DNA of 46,110 bases from an uncultured Eubacteriales bacterium (GTDB lineage: Bacteria > Bacillota > Clostridia > Lachnospirales > Lachnospiraceae), in the NCBI GenBank assembly GCA_900316715.1, contig ONEC01000023.1, positions 1-46,110 on the forward strand. The letters run 5' to 3'. Both the position numbers and the translations under genes were made by a program. Below the pieces are notes generated by a model, which worked only from the letters and a program-made list of their open reading frames with translations, was not told the DNA's origin and did no database searches. Below are positions 1 through 7,822 of this stretch, piece by piece (within the stretch, counting starts at the first letter, position 1; each line of letters opens with the position of its first letter).

Positions 1-939
1 ACGGAAGAACGCAGTCCGGAAAATACAGAGTATGTGAGAAAACAGTTTGAGAAAATGGAAGACATTATCAGAGAGTATTCCGATATAGAAGAACGCTATG
101 GCTTCGAAACTACATATATGCTATTAAACGGTGAAAAGCTGTACTGCGTTATGTCTGAGGATGAAGAGGTATTTACCGTTACTAAAGGACGCGCACCTCT
201 CTATGAAAACGAAATTGTCGTGAGCCAGATATATGCGGAGGATATGGGATATAATATCGGTGATGTGGTTGAAGTATCCTTTAGAGGAAGGAGAAACAGC
301 TGTGTCATTTCCGGATTTATTACAGATATTAATGATGCGGGACGATTCTTCGGAATGAACAGCGAGGCTGCAGCATTCTTTATAGATGATTTTGTCGTAC
401 AGTATGTGGGCTATAAGCTTTCGAATCCTGAAAAAGCAGAAGAAATCAAAGATAAGATCGAGTCCGAGCTGTCAGGAGATATTTTCATATCTGTATATTC
501 GGAGGACGGTTCCGCGCCTAGATTGATAACAACGATAGCATATTCGATCAAAGCAGTCATATATGTTATCTCTGTGATATTTGCCCTGGTGGTTGTGTCC
601 ATGATATGTTCGAAGACCTTTGTCAGGGAGAAGATAGATATAGGAATATATAAGGCTCTGGGATTTACTTCAAGGAATCTCAGACTGCAGTTTGCAGTAA
701 GATTTCTGATAGTTGCCATCTTCGGAATCATAATCGGAACTACACTCAGTCTGACATTATCTGAAAAACTTCTGTCCCATCTGCTGAGAAGCATGGGAAT
801 AGTAAATTTTGTTATAGACTACAGATTTATCACAGTATTTCTTCCGATAGCGGCTGTAGCTCTTTGTTATTTCCTGTTTGCATATATGGCAGCGGGTAAG
901 ACCAAGAGGGTTGAAGTAAGAAATCTTATCACAGAATAA
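1..939 (+). CDS. FtsX-like ABC transporter permease, C-terminal part (5' end outside window)
   Basis: The frame is open from base 1, so the gene begins before the window; the first start-like codon (GTG at 34) is not a true start. The visible part is an extracytoplasmic region (about the first 180 residues) followed by three hydrophobic membrane segments near residues 180-205, 230-255 and 275-300, with the loop sequence YKALGFTSRNLRLQF between the first two. That order and the alignment of a K-A-L-G-F loop after a membrane helix are typical of the FtsX/MacB permease fold, which works with an MacB/LolD-type ATPase to move lipids, peptides or drugs or to transmit mechanical signals. The ATPase partner would lie upstream. 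Family call is firm, substrate unknown. Confidence 0.8.
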   Translation, partial: TEERSPENTEYVRKQFEKMEDIIREYSDIEERYGFETTYMLLNGEKLYCVMSEDEEVFTVTKGRAPLYENEIVVSQIYAEDMGYNIGDVVEVSFRGRRNSCVISGFITDINDAGRFFGMNSEAAAFFIDDFVVQYVGYKLSNPEKAEEIKDKIESELSGDIFISVYSEDGSAPRLITTIAYSIKAVIYVISVIFALVVVSMICSKTFVREKIDIGIYKALGFTSRNLRLQFAVRFLIVAIFGIIIGTTLSLTLSEKLLSHLLRSMGIVNFVIDYRFITVFLPIAAVALCYFLFAYMAAGKTKRVEVRNLITE

Positions 940-958
940 CATTAGGAATATTAGTGCT

Positions 959-987
959 TTGACACTGCCTGCCCGTTATGTTAGAAT
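959..987 (+). promoter_or_regulatory. Sigma-70-type promoter of the nitrogenase-like/hyp operon
   Basis: TTGACA at 959-964, a 17-bp spacer, and TAGAAT at 982-987. This is a near-consensus housekeeping promoter. Transcription would begin near 994, giving a leader of about 195 nucleotides before the first gene at 1190. Confidence 0.7.
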
Positions 988-993
988 GATAAT

Positions 994-1133
994 CCAAAGA
1001 TGAATATAAGACCAACCTGATATTGAAACTCGAAATAATATTTCGGCTTGAGATAGAAGCATGTGGGAATGACGTAGGTTCGTAGTCTACGCTATTACTC
1101 GCACTCTTCGCATGCCGTTGAGTGCGATTTTTT
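994..1133 (+). promoter_or_regulatory. Structured leader RNA ending in an intrinsic terminator (possible attenuator or riboswitch)
   Basis: Between the promoter and the first operon gene the leader can form a CTCGAAA.../TTTC...GAG hairpin (about 1030-1051), a CGTAG/CTACG hairpin (1073-1077 with 1087-1091) and a terminator (TCGCACTC 1099-1106, GAGTGCGA 1120-1127, then six T). GCATG at 1059-1063 can pair with CATGC in the terminator loop (1111-1115). I could not match it to a riboswitch class I know (no T-box, SAM, cobalamin, TPP, Moco or c-di-GMP core was recognised). Because the terminator lies inside the transcript 57 bases before the first start codon, conditional read-through is the natural reading. 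Confidence 0.5.
1099..1133 (+). terminator. Intrinsic terminator in the leader of the nitrogenase-like operon
   Basis: Eight-bp perfect stem TCGCACTC/GAGTGCGA with a 13-nt loop followed by TTTTTT. It sits downstream of the promoter at 959-987 and upstream of the operon, so it is more likely an attenuator than the end of the FtsX transcript, though it could serve both. Confidence 0.75.
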
Positions 1134-1189
1134 ATGCAATTGGATATAGAGTTCACCGAACTTGCAGAGCATTTCAAAGGAGTTTATAA

Positions 1190-1936
1190 ATGATAAAGTT
1201 TGCAATTTACGGAAAAGGTGGAATAGGTAAGTCGACACTGTCTTCGAATCTTTCTGCAGCTCTTGCTGCTCGAGGACTTATTGTTATGCAGATCGGCTGT
1301 GATCCGAAGGCGGATTCGACCACGCTTCTTCGTCCCAAGGAGGAGATGTCAACTGTTCTTGATCTTGTAAGAAGCGGAAAGCCATTTACTCTTGAGGATA
1401 TGGTAAAGGAAAGCTCGGCCGGTGTTTACTGTGTTGAGGCCGGTGGCCCGATACCGGGACTGGGCTGCGCAGGAAGAGGAATCATTAACGCTCTGGAATC
1501 TCTTGAGGCTAAGGGAGCTTATGAGAAGTATAAGCCGGATGTTGTTATATATGATGTTCTCGGAGATGTGGTCTGCGGAGGCTTCACAATGCCTATGCGT
1601 AAGGGCTATGCAGATAAGGTATATATAGTTACTTCCGGTGAGAAGATGTCCATATATGCGGCAGCAAACATTGCTATGGCTGTGGAGAATTTCAAGAAGC
1701 GAGATTATGCTAAGCTGGGCGGAATCATACTTAACTGCCGTGGCGTTGAAGATGAAGAAAAGAGAGCCCGCGAACTGGCGGCGGATTTTAATACAGATGT
1801 TATTACGGTAGTACCGAGAGACAGTATATTTGAAAAGGCTGAAGCAGCAGGAAAGACAGTTGTGGAGCTCTTCCCTGACAGTGAAGTAACAAAGATACTT
1901 CTGGCAGCTGCGGACAGGATCATGGCAGCAGAGTGA
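1190..1936 (+). CDS. NifH-like ATPase, copy 1 (nitrogenase iron-protein family)
   Basis: 248 residues, related to NifH/BchL/CfbC reductases that bind a [4Fe-4S] cluster at a homodimer interface and pass electrons, with MgATP hydrolysis, to a NifDK-like partner. Visible motifs: P-loop GKGGIGKST (8-16), switch I CDPKADST (37-44), cluster ligands Cys93 in GCAGRGI and Cys129 in [12 protein letters not shown], and the conserved Arg96. It is shorter than true NifH (about 290) at the C terminus, as in nitrogenase-like groups. AAAGGAG at 1176-1182 supports the start. It is the first gene of the operon, 54 bases before the NifD-like gene, and clearly a paralogue of the protein at 4656. The family is certain; the reaction is unknown. 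Confidence 0.93.
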   Translation: MIKFAIYGKGGIGKSTLSSNLSAALAARGLIVMQIGCDPKADSTTLLRPKEEMSTVLDLVRSGKPFTLEDMVKESSAGVYCVEAGGPIPGLGCAGRGIINALESLEAKGAYEKYKPDVVIYDVLGDVVCGGFTMPMRKGYADKVYIVTSGEKMSIYAAANIAMAVENFKKRDYAKLGGIILNCRGVEDEEKRARELAADFNTDVITVVPRDSIFEKAEAAGKTVVELFPDSEVTKILLAAADRIMAAE

Positions 1937-1990
1937 GAACTGCATGACGGCAATCGAGGTTGATTGTGCAATTGTGATTGAGGATGGAAT

Positions 1991-3406
1991 ATGATAAAAG
2001 CACTTCGGACAACTGAAAACAGAACACCGGAACCGGTACTGCTGAAGGATATAGATTTCAGTGCGCCTTTTTATGAAGGACTGCAGTACAACGCTCCGGC
2101 AAGAGGCGTATGGAATATTGTTCATACCGGAATGCTGATCCCGGAGTCACATCAGGTCTATGTATGTGCTCAGGGATGTCTTCGAGGCGTTATTCTTACG
2201 GCTGCAGAGATGAATGAAACAACCCGTATGTCCTGGGTCGCTCTGCGCGAAGAAGATATGTGGAACGGCGAGATGGAGAAGCGTGTTATAGAAGGTACTG
2301 CTCACATCGTGGATAAGATGGAGAAGAAACCACGCTGCGTTCTTATATATCTCAGCTGCATGCATATGTTTGAAGGCTGTGATTTCATGATGATAACTGA
2401 TGAACTGTCACAGATGTATCCGGGAATCGACTTTGTGGAGTGCTACATGATACCGACTATGAGAAAGACCATGTCGCCGGATGGCATGATGAAGATCAGT
2501 CTCTATGAAGCTGTAAAGAAGCTGGAGAGGGATGACGGCCTGGTGGGAATCGTCGGTTCAAATCTTCCGAATGATAAGGCCTCAGATCTGGTATCACTTA
2601 TAGAACTTTCGTGTCATAAGGTCTGGGATATAACAGATTGTAAGTCATACGATGAGTATCTGCGCCTAGGAGCGGCAGGACGTATAGTATCATATCTTTC
2701 TGTTACAGATGCTGCAGCAAAACAGCTGACAGAAAGACTGGGATGTGAGTGGAGCAGAGTTCCTCTTCGATTTGATGAGAGTAAACTTGATGAGAGCCTT
2801 ATCGCATTTGGGCAGGAGCTGGGACTTTCCAGAGCAGAGATTGAAAGCTGGATAGACGGGCGTAAGTCAGAAGCCTATGCGGCACTTGACGAGGCGTATG
2901 GCATAATCGGAGATACGGAGATTGCCATAGATTACACAGCATTTCCATATATACTTGAGTTTTCAGAATTATTACTGAAGCATGGCTTCAATGTTAAGAG
3001 AATATATTCGGATAATTTCCCAGCGGATGAGAGGGATGCCTATGAGAGACTCGCAGCGCACGAGCGGAGCCTGAATGGCCATTTTATAAAACTGTATCCG
3101 ACCAACGATCCTGCCATGAGATTTGCGGCTCAGGCTAGCTGCAGTACAGCTTCAACTCAAAGCGCAGTGAGTTCAGTGCAGGCAAACAGCACCGAACCTC
3201 AGGCGAGCAGTATACTTGCCATTGGACAGAAGGCTGCTTACTTTACAGGAACACAGCACTTCGTTGACATAGTTGAAGGCGGCGGAATGTTCGGATATGA
3301 CGCAGTAAAGAAGATTGCAGGACTTATGATAGAAGCCTATCAGAAGCCTAAAGATACAAAGAAGATTATCAGTCACAAGGGATGGGGGTGCGACAGCTGC
3401 CTATGA
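1991..3406 (+). CDS. Nitrogenase component 1-like protein, NifD/E-type, copy 1
   Basis: 471 residues of the Oxidored_nitro (NifD/K/E/N) superfamily. Candidate cluster-binding cysteines are Cys59 and Cys63 (CAQGC), Cys123 and Cys130 (SCMHMFEGC); Cys63 and Cys123 line up with Cys69 and Cys130 of the second copy at 5424. A typical C-terminal MFGYD element of component 1 proteins is present, and the chain ends in GWGCDSCL, a CxxC pair (Cys467, Cys470) not expected of NifD. A Ser/Thr/Ala/Gln-rich insert covers about residues 380-408. The position of the first NifD P-cluster cysteine appears to be NAPAR, i.e. lacking Cys. GAGG before the ATG supports the start. The stop overlaps the next start as ATGA. 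It is probably the larger subunit of a heterodimer with the next gene. Substrate unknown. Confidence 0.85.
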   Translation: MIKALRTTENRTPEPVLLKDIDFSAPFYEGLQYNAPARGVWNIVHTGMLIPESHQVYVCAQGCLRGVILTAAEMNETTRMSWVALREEDMWNGEMEKRVIEGTAHIVDKMEKKPRCVLIYLSCMHMFEGCDFMMITDELSQMYPGIDFVECYMIPTMRKTMSPDGMMKISLYEAVKKLERDDGLVGIVGSNLPNDKASDLVSLIELSCHKVWDITDCKSYDEYLRLGAAGRIVSYLSVTDAAAKQLTERLGCEWSRVPLRFDESKLDESLIAFGQELGLSRAEIESWIDGRKSEAYAALDEAYGIIGDTEIAIDYTAFPYILEFSELLLKHGFNVKRIYSDNFPADERDAYERLAAHERSLNGHFIKLYPTNDPAMRFAAQASCSTASTQSAVSSVQANSTEPQASSILAIGQKAAYFTGTQHFVDIVEGGGMFGYDAVKKIAGLMIEAYQKPKDTKKIISHKGWGCDSCL

Positions 3407-4656
3407 ATCAGACTGCAAGAATAATATCAATATATGCAGCGGATACTTCAGGCGTCTGCTCAGCGCTGTTCGAGTTTGGCGGCATGACAGTCATTCATGA
3501 TGCTTCAGGCTGCAACTCCACCTATACAACTCATGACGAGCCAAGATGGTATGACATGGACAGTATGATGTACATATCCGGGCTTACAGAGAGTGATGCA
3601 GTTATGGGTAACGATGAGAAGTTCATCGACGACCTCTCTACTGCAGCACAGGAGCTTCGTCCTGAGTATATCGCAATATGTGCCTCCCCTATGCCGGCCA
3701 TGATCGGAATAGATATGGATGCCATAGCTTATGAAGTGGAGAACCGGACCGGAATTCCTGCCTTTGATGTAAAGACAAATGGCATGCAGAGCTATATAAC
3801 GGGAGCGGGCAATGCATTTCGTACGCTCTCTGAAAGGTTCACGGGAACTTCAGGCGAGATGAGAAGTTCAGTGGACAGCACAGCAGATGTGCCAAAGAGT
3901 GATACAGCCGAGATAGCAGGAAAGCGGGTCAACATCCTTGGCATGACACCTCTGGACTTTCCGCTTGGAACCGATAAGGAAATGAAACGATGGCTTGAGA
4001 AGAACGGCTTCACAGTAAATGCATGCATCGGAATGGGAACTTCCCTTGACGAGGTAAGGAGACTGGACAGAGCAGATGTAAGCCTCGTTGTTTCTTCCGC
4101 AGGACGCCCACTGGCTGAGAGTCTGCAGCAGAGATATGGAATTCCGTTTATAGTGGGAGTGCCATATGGAAAATGCTTCGCTGCATTTCTCGCAGAGGAA
4201 CTGAGACGGGCTGCAGATAAAAAGCATAAGTTGTCAGAAAATTCTGTGGATGAAAAAGCGGCGTCAGCTGACGTAGGTTCGAACGTAGCTGAGAAGTACA
4301 GAAGCTTTGACAGCAGGATTGCAGTGGTCGGCGAAAGCGTTCTTGCCACATCTCTGGCAGCGGCCATATCCATTTGCACAGGACATGGAACGAGAGTTCT
4401 GGAAACTGTGGGTGATGGAGATATGTCACAGCTTTCGGATAAGGACATTTCCTGCGATGATGAGGAACGTCTGGAAGAGGAACTTAAGGCTTCAGAGATA
4501 GTGATCGCAGATCCGCTGTTCCAGCCGATATGCAGGAGCCAGAGATTCATCCGTCTTCCACACGATGCATTTTCAGGAAGATGCTATAAGTCGGAAGAGA
4601 TAAATATGATAGATACGGATATACCGTTTTTTAATACATTGAAGGAGTTTAGATAA
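3403..4656 (+). CDS. Nitrogenase component 1-like protein, NifK/N-type, copy 1
   Basis: 417 residues, Oxidored_nitro family. I prefer the ATG at 3403 (ATGA overlap with the upstream stop) over the ATG at 3382, because from there it aligns without gaps for the first 94 residues to the paralogue at 6719. Shared features: Cys19 (DTSGVC), Cys37 (HDASGC) and the DEPRW segment at 45-49. Cys93 (AICASPMP) is the third P-cluster-like cysteine and is replaced by Val in the second copy. There is a charged low-complexity stretch around residues 279-298. It should pair with the NifD-like protein just upstream and receive electrons from a NifH-like partner. It ends with a 1-base overlap with the second NifH-like gene. 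The family is secure, the substrate unknown. Confidence 0.85.
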   Translation: MNQTARIISIYAADTSGVCSALFEFGGMTVIHDASGCNSTYTTHDEPRWYDMDSMMYISGLTESDAVMGNDEKFIDDLSTAAQELRPEYIAICASPMPAMIGIDMDAIAYEVENRTGIPAFDVKTNGMQSYITGAGNAFRTLSERFTGTSGEMRSSVDSTADVPKSDTAEIAGKRVNILGMTPLDFPLGTDKEMKRWLEKNGFTVNACIGMGTSLDEVRRLDRADVSLVVSSAGRPLAESLQQRYGIPFIVGVPYGKCFAAFLAEELRRAADKKHKLSENSVDEKAASADVGSNVAEKYRSFDSRIAVVGESVLATSLAAAISICTGHGTRVLETVGDGDMSQLSDKDISCDDEERLEEELKASEIVIADPLFQPICRSQRFIRLPHDAFSGRCYKSEEINMIDTDIPFFNTLKEFR

Positions 4657-5423
4657 TGATAAAGGTAGCCATATACGGCAAGGGTGGAATCGGTAAGTCA
4701 ACGGTTACGTCGAATCTTTCGGCGGCTCTTGCTTCCCTTGGTAAAAGAGTAATACAGATCGGATGTGATCCTAAGGCGGATTCAACTGCGAATCTCCTTT
4801 CAGGAAATCCTGTGATGCCGGTCATGAACTATATGCGTGAGCATGATGAGGAGCCGACCTCTCTTGATCAGATAACAAGGGAAGGTTTCGGAGGCGTTCT
4901 CTGTATAGAGACAGGAGGACCTACACCGGGACTGGGCTGTGCAGGAAGAGGAATCATAACTACATTTTCACTTTTGGAAGAGCTGGAGCTTTTTGAAAAG
5001 TATAAGCCGGATGCGGTTCTCTATGATGTACTTGGAGATGTTGTCTGCGGAGGTTTTGCAGCACCGATAAGAGAAGGATATGCGGAAAAGGTTCTGATAG
5101 TTACATCAGGCGAAAAGATGGCCCTTTATGCTGCAGATAATATCAACAGTGCAGTTAATAACTTCCAGGACAGAAGCTACGCAAAAGTAAGAGGTATCGT
5201 TATGAACCGCCGTGCGGTTGAAGGTGAGGAAGAGAAGGTACGTGCATTTGCAGAGAAGACCGGACTTCCTATAGTTGCAGATATTCCGAGAACCAATGAT
5301 ATCATTCATTATGAGGATATGGGAAAGACTGTGATCGAAGGTGATCCGACACTTGAAGTAAGTAAGAGATTCCTTGATCTGGCAAGACTGCTTATAGAAG
5401 AAGATGAAAAGGATAGTAAGTAA
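4656..5423 (+). CDS. NifH-like ATPase, copy 2
   Basis: 255 residues with all iron-protein hallmarks: P-loop GKGGIGKST (8-16), CDPKADST (37-44), Cys95 (GLGCAGRGI) and Cys131 ([10 protein letters not shown]), and Arg98 at the position ADP-ribosylated in NifH. It shares long identical blocks with copy 1 (1190), so the two arose by duplication, but the switch region (residues 45-80) and C-terminal third differ, as expected if each reduces its own partner. Translation is coupled to the upstream gene (TAATG, 1-base overlap) and the next gene starts directly after the stop. Predicted cytoplasmic homodimer with a bridging [4Fe-4S] cluster. Confidence 0.93.
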   Translation: MIKVAIYGKGGIGKSTVTSNLSAALASLGKRVIQIGCDPKADSTANLLSGNPVMPVMNYMREHDEEPTSLDQITREGFGGVLCIETGGPTPGLGCAGRGIITTFSLLEELELFEKYKPDAVLYDVLGDVVCGGFAAPIREGYAEKVLIVTSGEKMALYAADNINSAVNNFQDRSYAKVRGIVMNRRAVEGEEEKVRAFAEKTGLPIVADIPRTNDIIHYEDMGKTVIEGDPTLEVSKRFLDLARLLIEEDEKDSK

Positions 5424-6704
5424 ATGAGCGAAGCATATTTTAAAACTGCAAAAGAACTGGCAGAGCAGGGACTCGCCGGACTTCCGGCAGAACTTAAGAG
5501 TTCCGAGCATCTGATATACAGCTCGCCGGCAACACTGTCCTTTAACTCTCCGGGAGCAAAGGGATTTGGCGTAAAGCGCGCGGGACTCGCGGTGCCGGAC
5601 TCGGTCATGCTGCTTGTTTCTCCGGGATGCTGCGGCAGAAATACATCCCTTTTCCGTTCAGCACCGGAGTATAGAGATCGCTTCTTCTTCCAGTTACTGG
5701 ATGATACGGATATAGTTACGGGAAGACATCTTACAAAGATTCCTCAGGCAGCTGAGGAGATGCTTTCAGTACTAGGCAAGAAGCCATCAGCAATCATGAT
5801 ATGTATCACCTGCGTTGATGCACTTCTTGGAACAGATATGGAACGTGTCTGCAGACGTGTAACTGAGAAGACAGGAATACCTGCAGTGGCTTGCTACATG
5901 TATGCACTTACAAGAGAGAAGAGACTTCCGCCTATGGCAGCAGTCAGAACCTCTGTTTATTCTCTTCTGGAAAAACAGGACAGACGTAATTCTGCTGATA
6001 TGAATATACTCGGATACTTTACACCACTTTTTGACAGCTCAGAGCTTTATACTCTGATGAAATCCATCGGTATTAAAAATATCCGTGAGCTTTCAAGATG
6101 TAATAATATTGAGGAATATCATGAACTCTCAAAGGCCAACTTCAGCCTCGTGCTGAATCCGGAAGCCAGAGCAGCAGCTCAGGATATGCAGCAGAGACTG
6201 GGCATTCCATTTATAGAAATGCTCAGACTATACAGAATAGATAAGATAAGAAATCAGTACAGACTTCTGGGACAGGCCCTCGGAGCGGAACTGGATGATA
6301 CAGAATATTATGAAAATGCAAGAAAGACCATAGATGATTTCAGAGACAGATTTGGAAAACTGGAGTTTGCAGTGGGCGAGATCCAGAACGGAGATCCTAT
6401 CGAGATGGCGCTTATGCTTATTGAGGAAGGACACGCTGTTAAGGAAATATTCGCAACCATTGGAGAACTGAATTTCAGATTCCTGAAGAGACTTGCAGAA
6501 CTCAGTCCCGATACCAAGATATATTCTAATCTTTCACCGACCATGCTTCACTATAAAGAAGAGAAGGTGGATGTATATATCGGAGCAGACTGTGAGTACT
6601 ATCATCCTGAAACTCCGGGAATTGACTGGTGCGATGATGCACAGCCATTCGGATATGACGGAACTATCAAGCTGTTTGAGAGATTAGCTGAGAAGCTATC
6701 ATAA
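5424..6704 (+). CDS. Nitrogenase component 1-like protein, NifD/E-type, copy 2
   Basis: 426 residues, Oxidored_nitro family. Cysteines at 69 and 70 (SPGCCGRN) and at 127 and 130 (ICITC) are in the positions used for Fe-S binding in this superfamily; Cys69 and Cys130 match Cys63 and Cys123 of copy 1. The C terminus has the typical QPFGYDGTIKLFERLAEKL element. It lacks the Ser/Thr-rich insert and the CxxC tail of copy 1. The start codon follows the stop of the NifH-like gene with no gap, and the NifK-like gene comes 14 bases later, so copy 2 forms a compact H-D-K unit. Cofactor and substrate cannot be read from the sequence. Confidence 0.85.
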   Translation: MSEAYFKTAKELAEQGLAGLPAELKSSEHLIYSSPATLSFNSPGAKGFGVKRAGLAVPDSVMLLVSPGCCGRNTSLFRSAPEYRDRFFFQLLDDTDIVTGRHLTKIPQAAEEMLSVLGKKPSAIMICITCVDALLGTDMERVCRRVTEKTGIPAVACYMYALTREKRLPPMAAVRTSVYSLLEKQDRRNSADMNILGYFTPLFDSSELYTLMKSIGIKNIRELSRCNNIEEYHELSKANFSLVLNPEARAAAQDMQQRLGIPFIEMLRLYRIDKIRNQYRLLGQALGAELDDTEYYENARKTIDDFRDRFGKLEFAVGEIQNGDPIEMALMLIEEGHAVKEIFATIGELNFRFLKRLAELSPDTKIYSNLSPTMLHYKEEKVDVYIGADCEYYHPETPGIDWCDDAQPFGYDGTIKLFERLAEKLS

Positions 6705-6718
6705 TATTTGGAGCATTT

Positions 6719-7822
6719 ATGAAAAAACTACTTAAGTATTTATCACCCTTTGCACCGGATCAGTCGGGAGCATGCGGGGTATTATATGAACTGGGCGGAC
6801 TGATAGTAATCTGCGATGCAGGTGGCTGCGCCGGAAATATTTGCGGTTTTGACGAGCCGAGATGGTTTACAAAGAGAAGTGCAGTCTTCAGTGCAGGACT
6901 CCGTGATATGGATGCCATAATGGGACGTGATGATAAGCTTATCGCAAAGCTGGCCAGTGCCCAGGAAAGCCTTAACTGCAATTTCACAGCCATAGTTGCG
7001 ACCCCGGTTCCAGCAGTTATCGCAACGGACATGAAGGCACTGAAGCGTATGGCAGAGAAGAAGACCGGAGTTCCATGCATTACTGTAAATGCAATCGGCA
7101 CGAGATATTACGATGAGGGCGAGAGTGAAGCCTGGGATCAGCTGTTTCGTGAATTCGCGGGAAAGGATGCCGGAACTGACGCATCGGAGAATTCAGGCGG
7201 AACTGAAGTTGCCGTGGTCGGTGTTATCGGTGCTACACCGCTTGAAACCGGATATTCATCGGAGGCGCCTCTTAAGGAAGGACTCCGCCGTTATGGAATA
7301 GAGGATTCTGTAATATATGGAGTCGGAACTGATCTGGATGCTGTAAGAGCAGCCGGAACGGTTAAGAAGAATCTGGTTGTAAGTGCAGCCGGTATAAAAG
7401 CGGCAGAGTATCTGAAGGAAAAGTTCGGAACACCATACGAAGTTGGTTATCCGTTTATTCCGGAAAGTGTTCTTGCAGAAGTTAAGACGGCTTCAGAAGC
7501 AGGTTCTCTTGGAAAAACACTTATCATCGGATCTCAGTTTGCAGCAAATGAATTAAGAAACATAATAGGAGAAGGAAGTAACGTAAACTGCGCAACCTTC
7601 TTTATGTCAGATAAGAACTATGCGGCAGAAGGAGACAGAAGACTTGACGGAGAGGATGAACTCTGGAAGCTGGTACTTGATAGTGATTATGATACCATCA
7701 TCGCAGATGATGATATAAAGAGACTTCTGGATGCAGCGGGCTATAAGGGTGCATTTATCTCATTCCCGCATTTCGCAATATCAGGAAGACCTCTGGATGA
7801 GGGAAAGACACTGTACAACTAG
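6719..7822 (+). CDS. Nitrogenase component 1-like protein, NifK/N-type, copy 2
   Basis: 367 residues, paralogue of the protein at 3403 and 50 residues shorter. Cys19 (DQSGAC) and Cys37 (DAGGC) are kept, but the third cysteine of copy 1 is Val93 here (AIVATPVP). Extra cysteines at 32, 42 and 87 are not shared with copy 1. This suggests the cluster of the second complex is bound differently, or that its role is scaffold-like as in NifEN. The stop overlaps the GTG proposed for hypF by one base (TAGTG), tying the nitrogenase-like and Hyp halves into one transcript. Confidence 0.85.
   Translation: MKKLLKYLSPFAPDQSGACGVLYELGGLIVICDAGGCAGNICGFDEPRWFTKRSAVFSAGLRDMDAIMGRDDKLIAKLASAQESLNCNFTAIVATPVPAVIATDMKALKRMAEKKTGVPCITVNAIGTRYYDEGESEAWDQLFREFAGKDAGTDASENSGGTEVAVVGVIGATPLETGYSSEAPLKEGLRRYGIEDSVIYGVGTDLDAVRAAGTVKKNLVVSAAGIKAAEYLKEKFGTPYEVGYPFIPESVLAEVKTASEAGSLGKTLIIGSQFAANELRNIIGEGSNVNCATFFMSDKNYAAEGDRRLDGEDELWKLVLDSDYDTIIADDDIKRLLDAAGYKGAFISFPHFAISGRPLDEGKTLYN

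Noticed and set aside
994-1133. A named riboswitch in the nitrogenase-like leader
   Set aside because: None of the conserved cores I know (T-box, SAM, cobalamin, TPP, Moco, c-di-GMP, THF) is visible, so I kept the neutral label of structured leader.
1349-2125. Long minus-strand frame opposite the first NifH-like gene
   Set aside because: It runs antisense across a clear NifH-like gene and into the next one, resembles no family and lacks a ribosome binding site; coding on the plus strand explains it.
3382-3402. NifK-like copy 1 start at ATG 3382
   Set aside because: The paralogue at 6719 aligns exactly from the ATG at 3403, and the ATGA overlap with the upstream stop is the usual coupling form.
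1190-7822. True nitrogen-fixing nitrogenase
   Set aside because: No nifB, nifE/nifN, nifS/U/V or molybdenum genes are near, the component 1 proteins are short (367-471 residues), their cysteine pattern differs from NifDK and FeMo-cofactor ligands could not be placed. A nitrogenase-like complex is the supportable statement.
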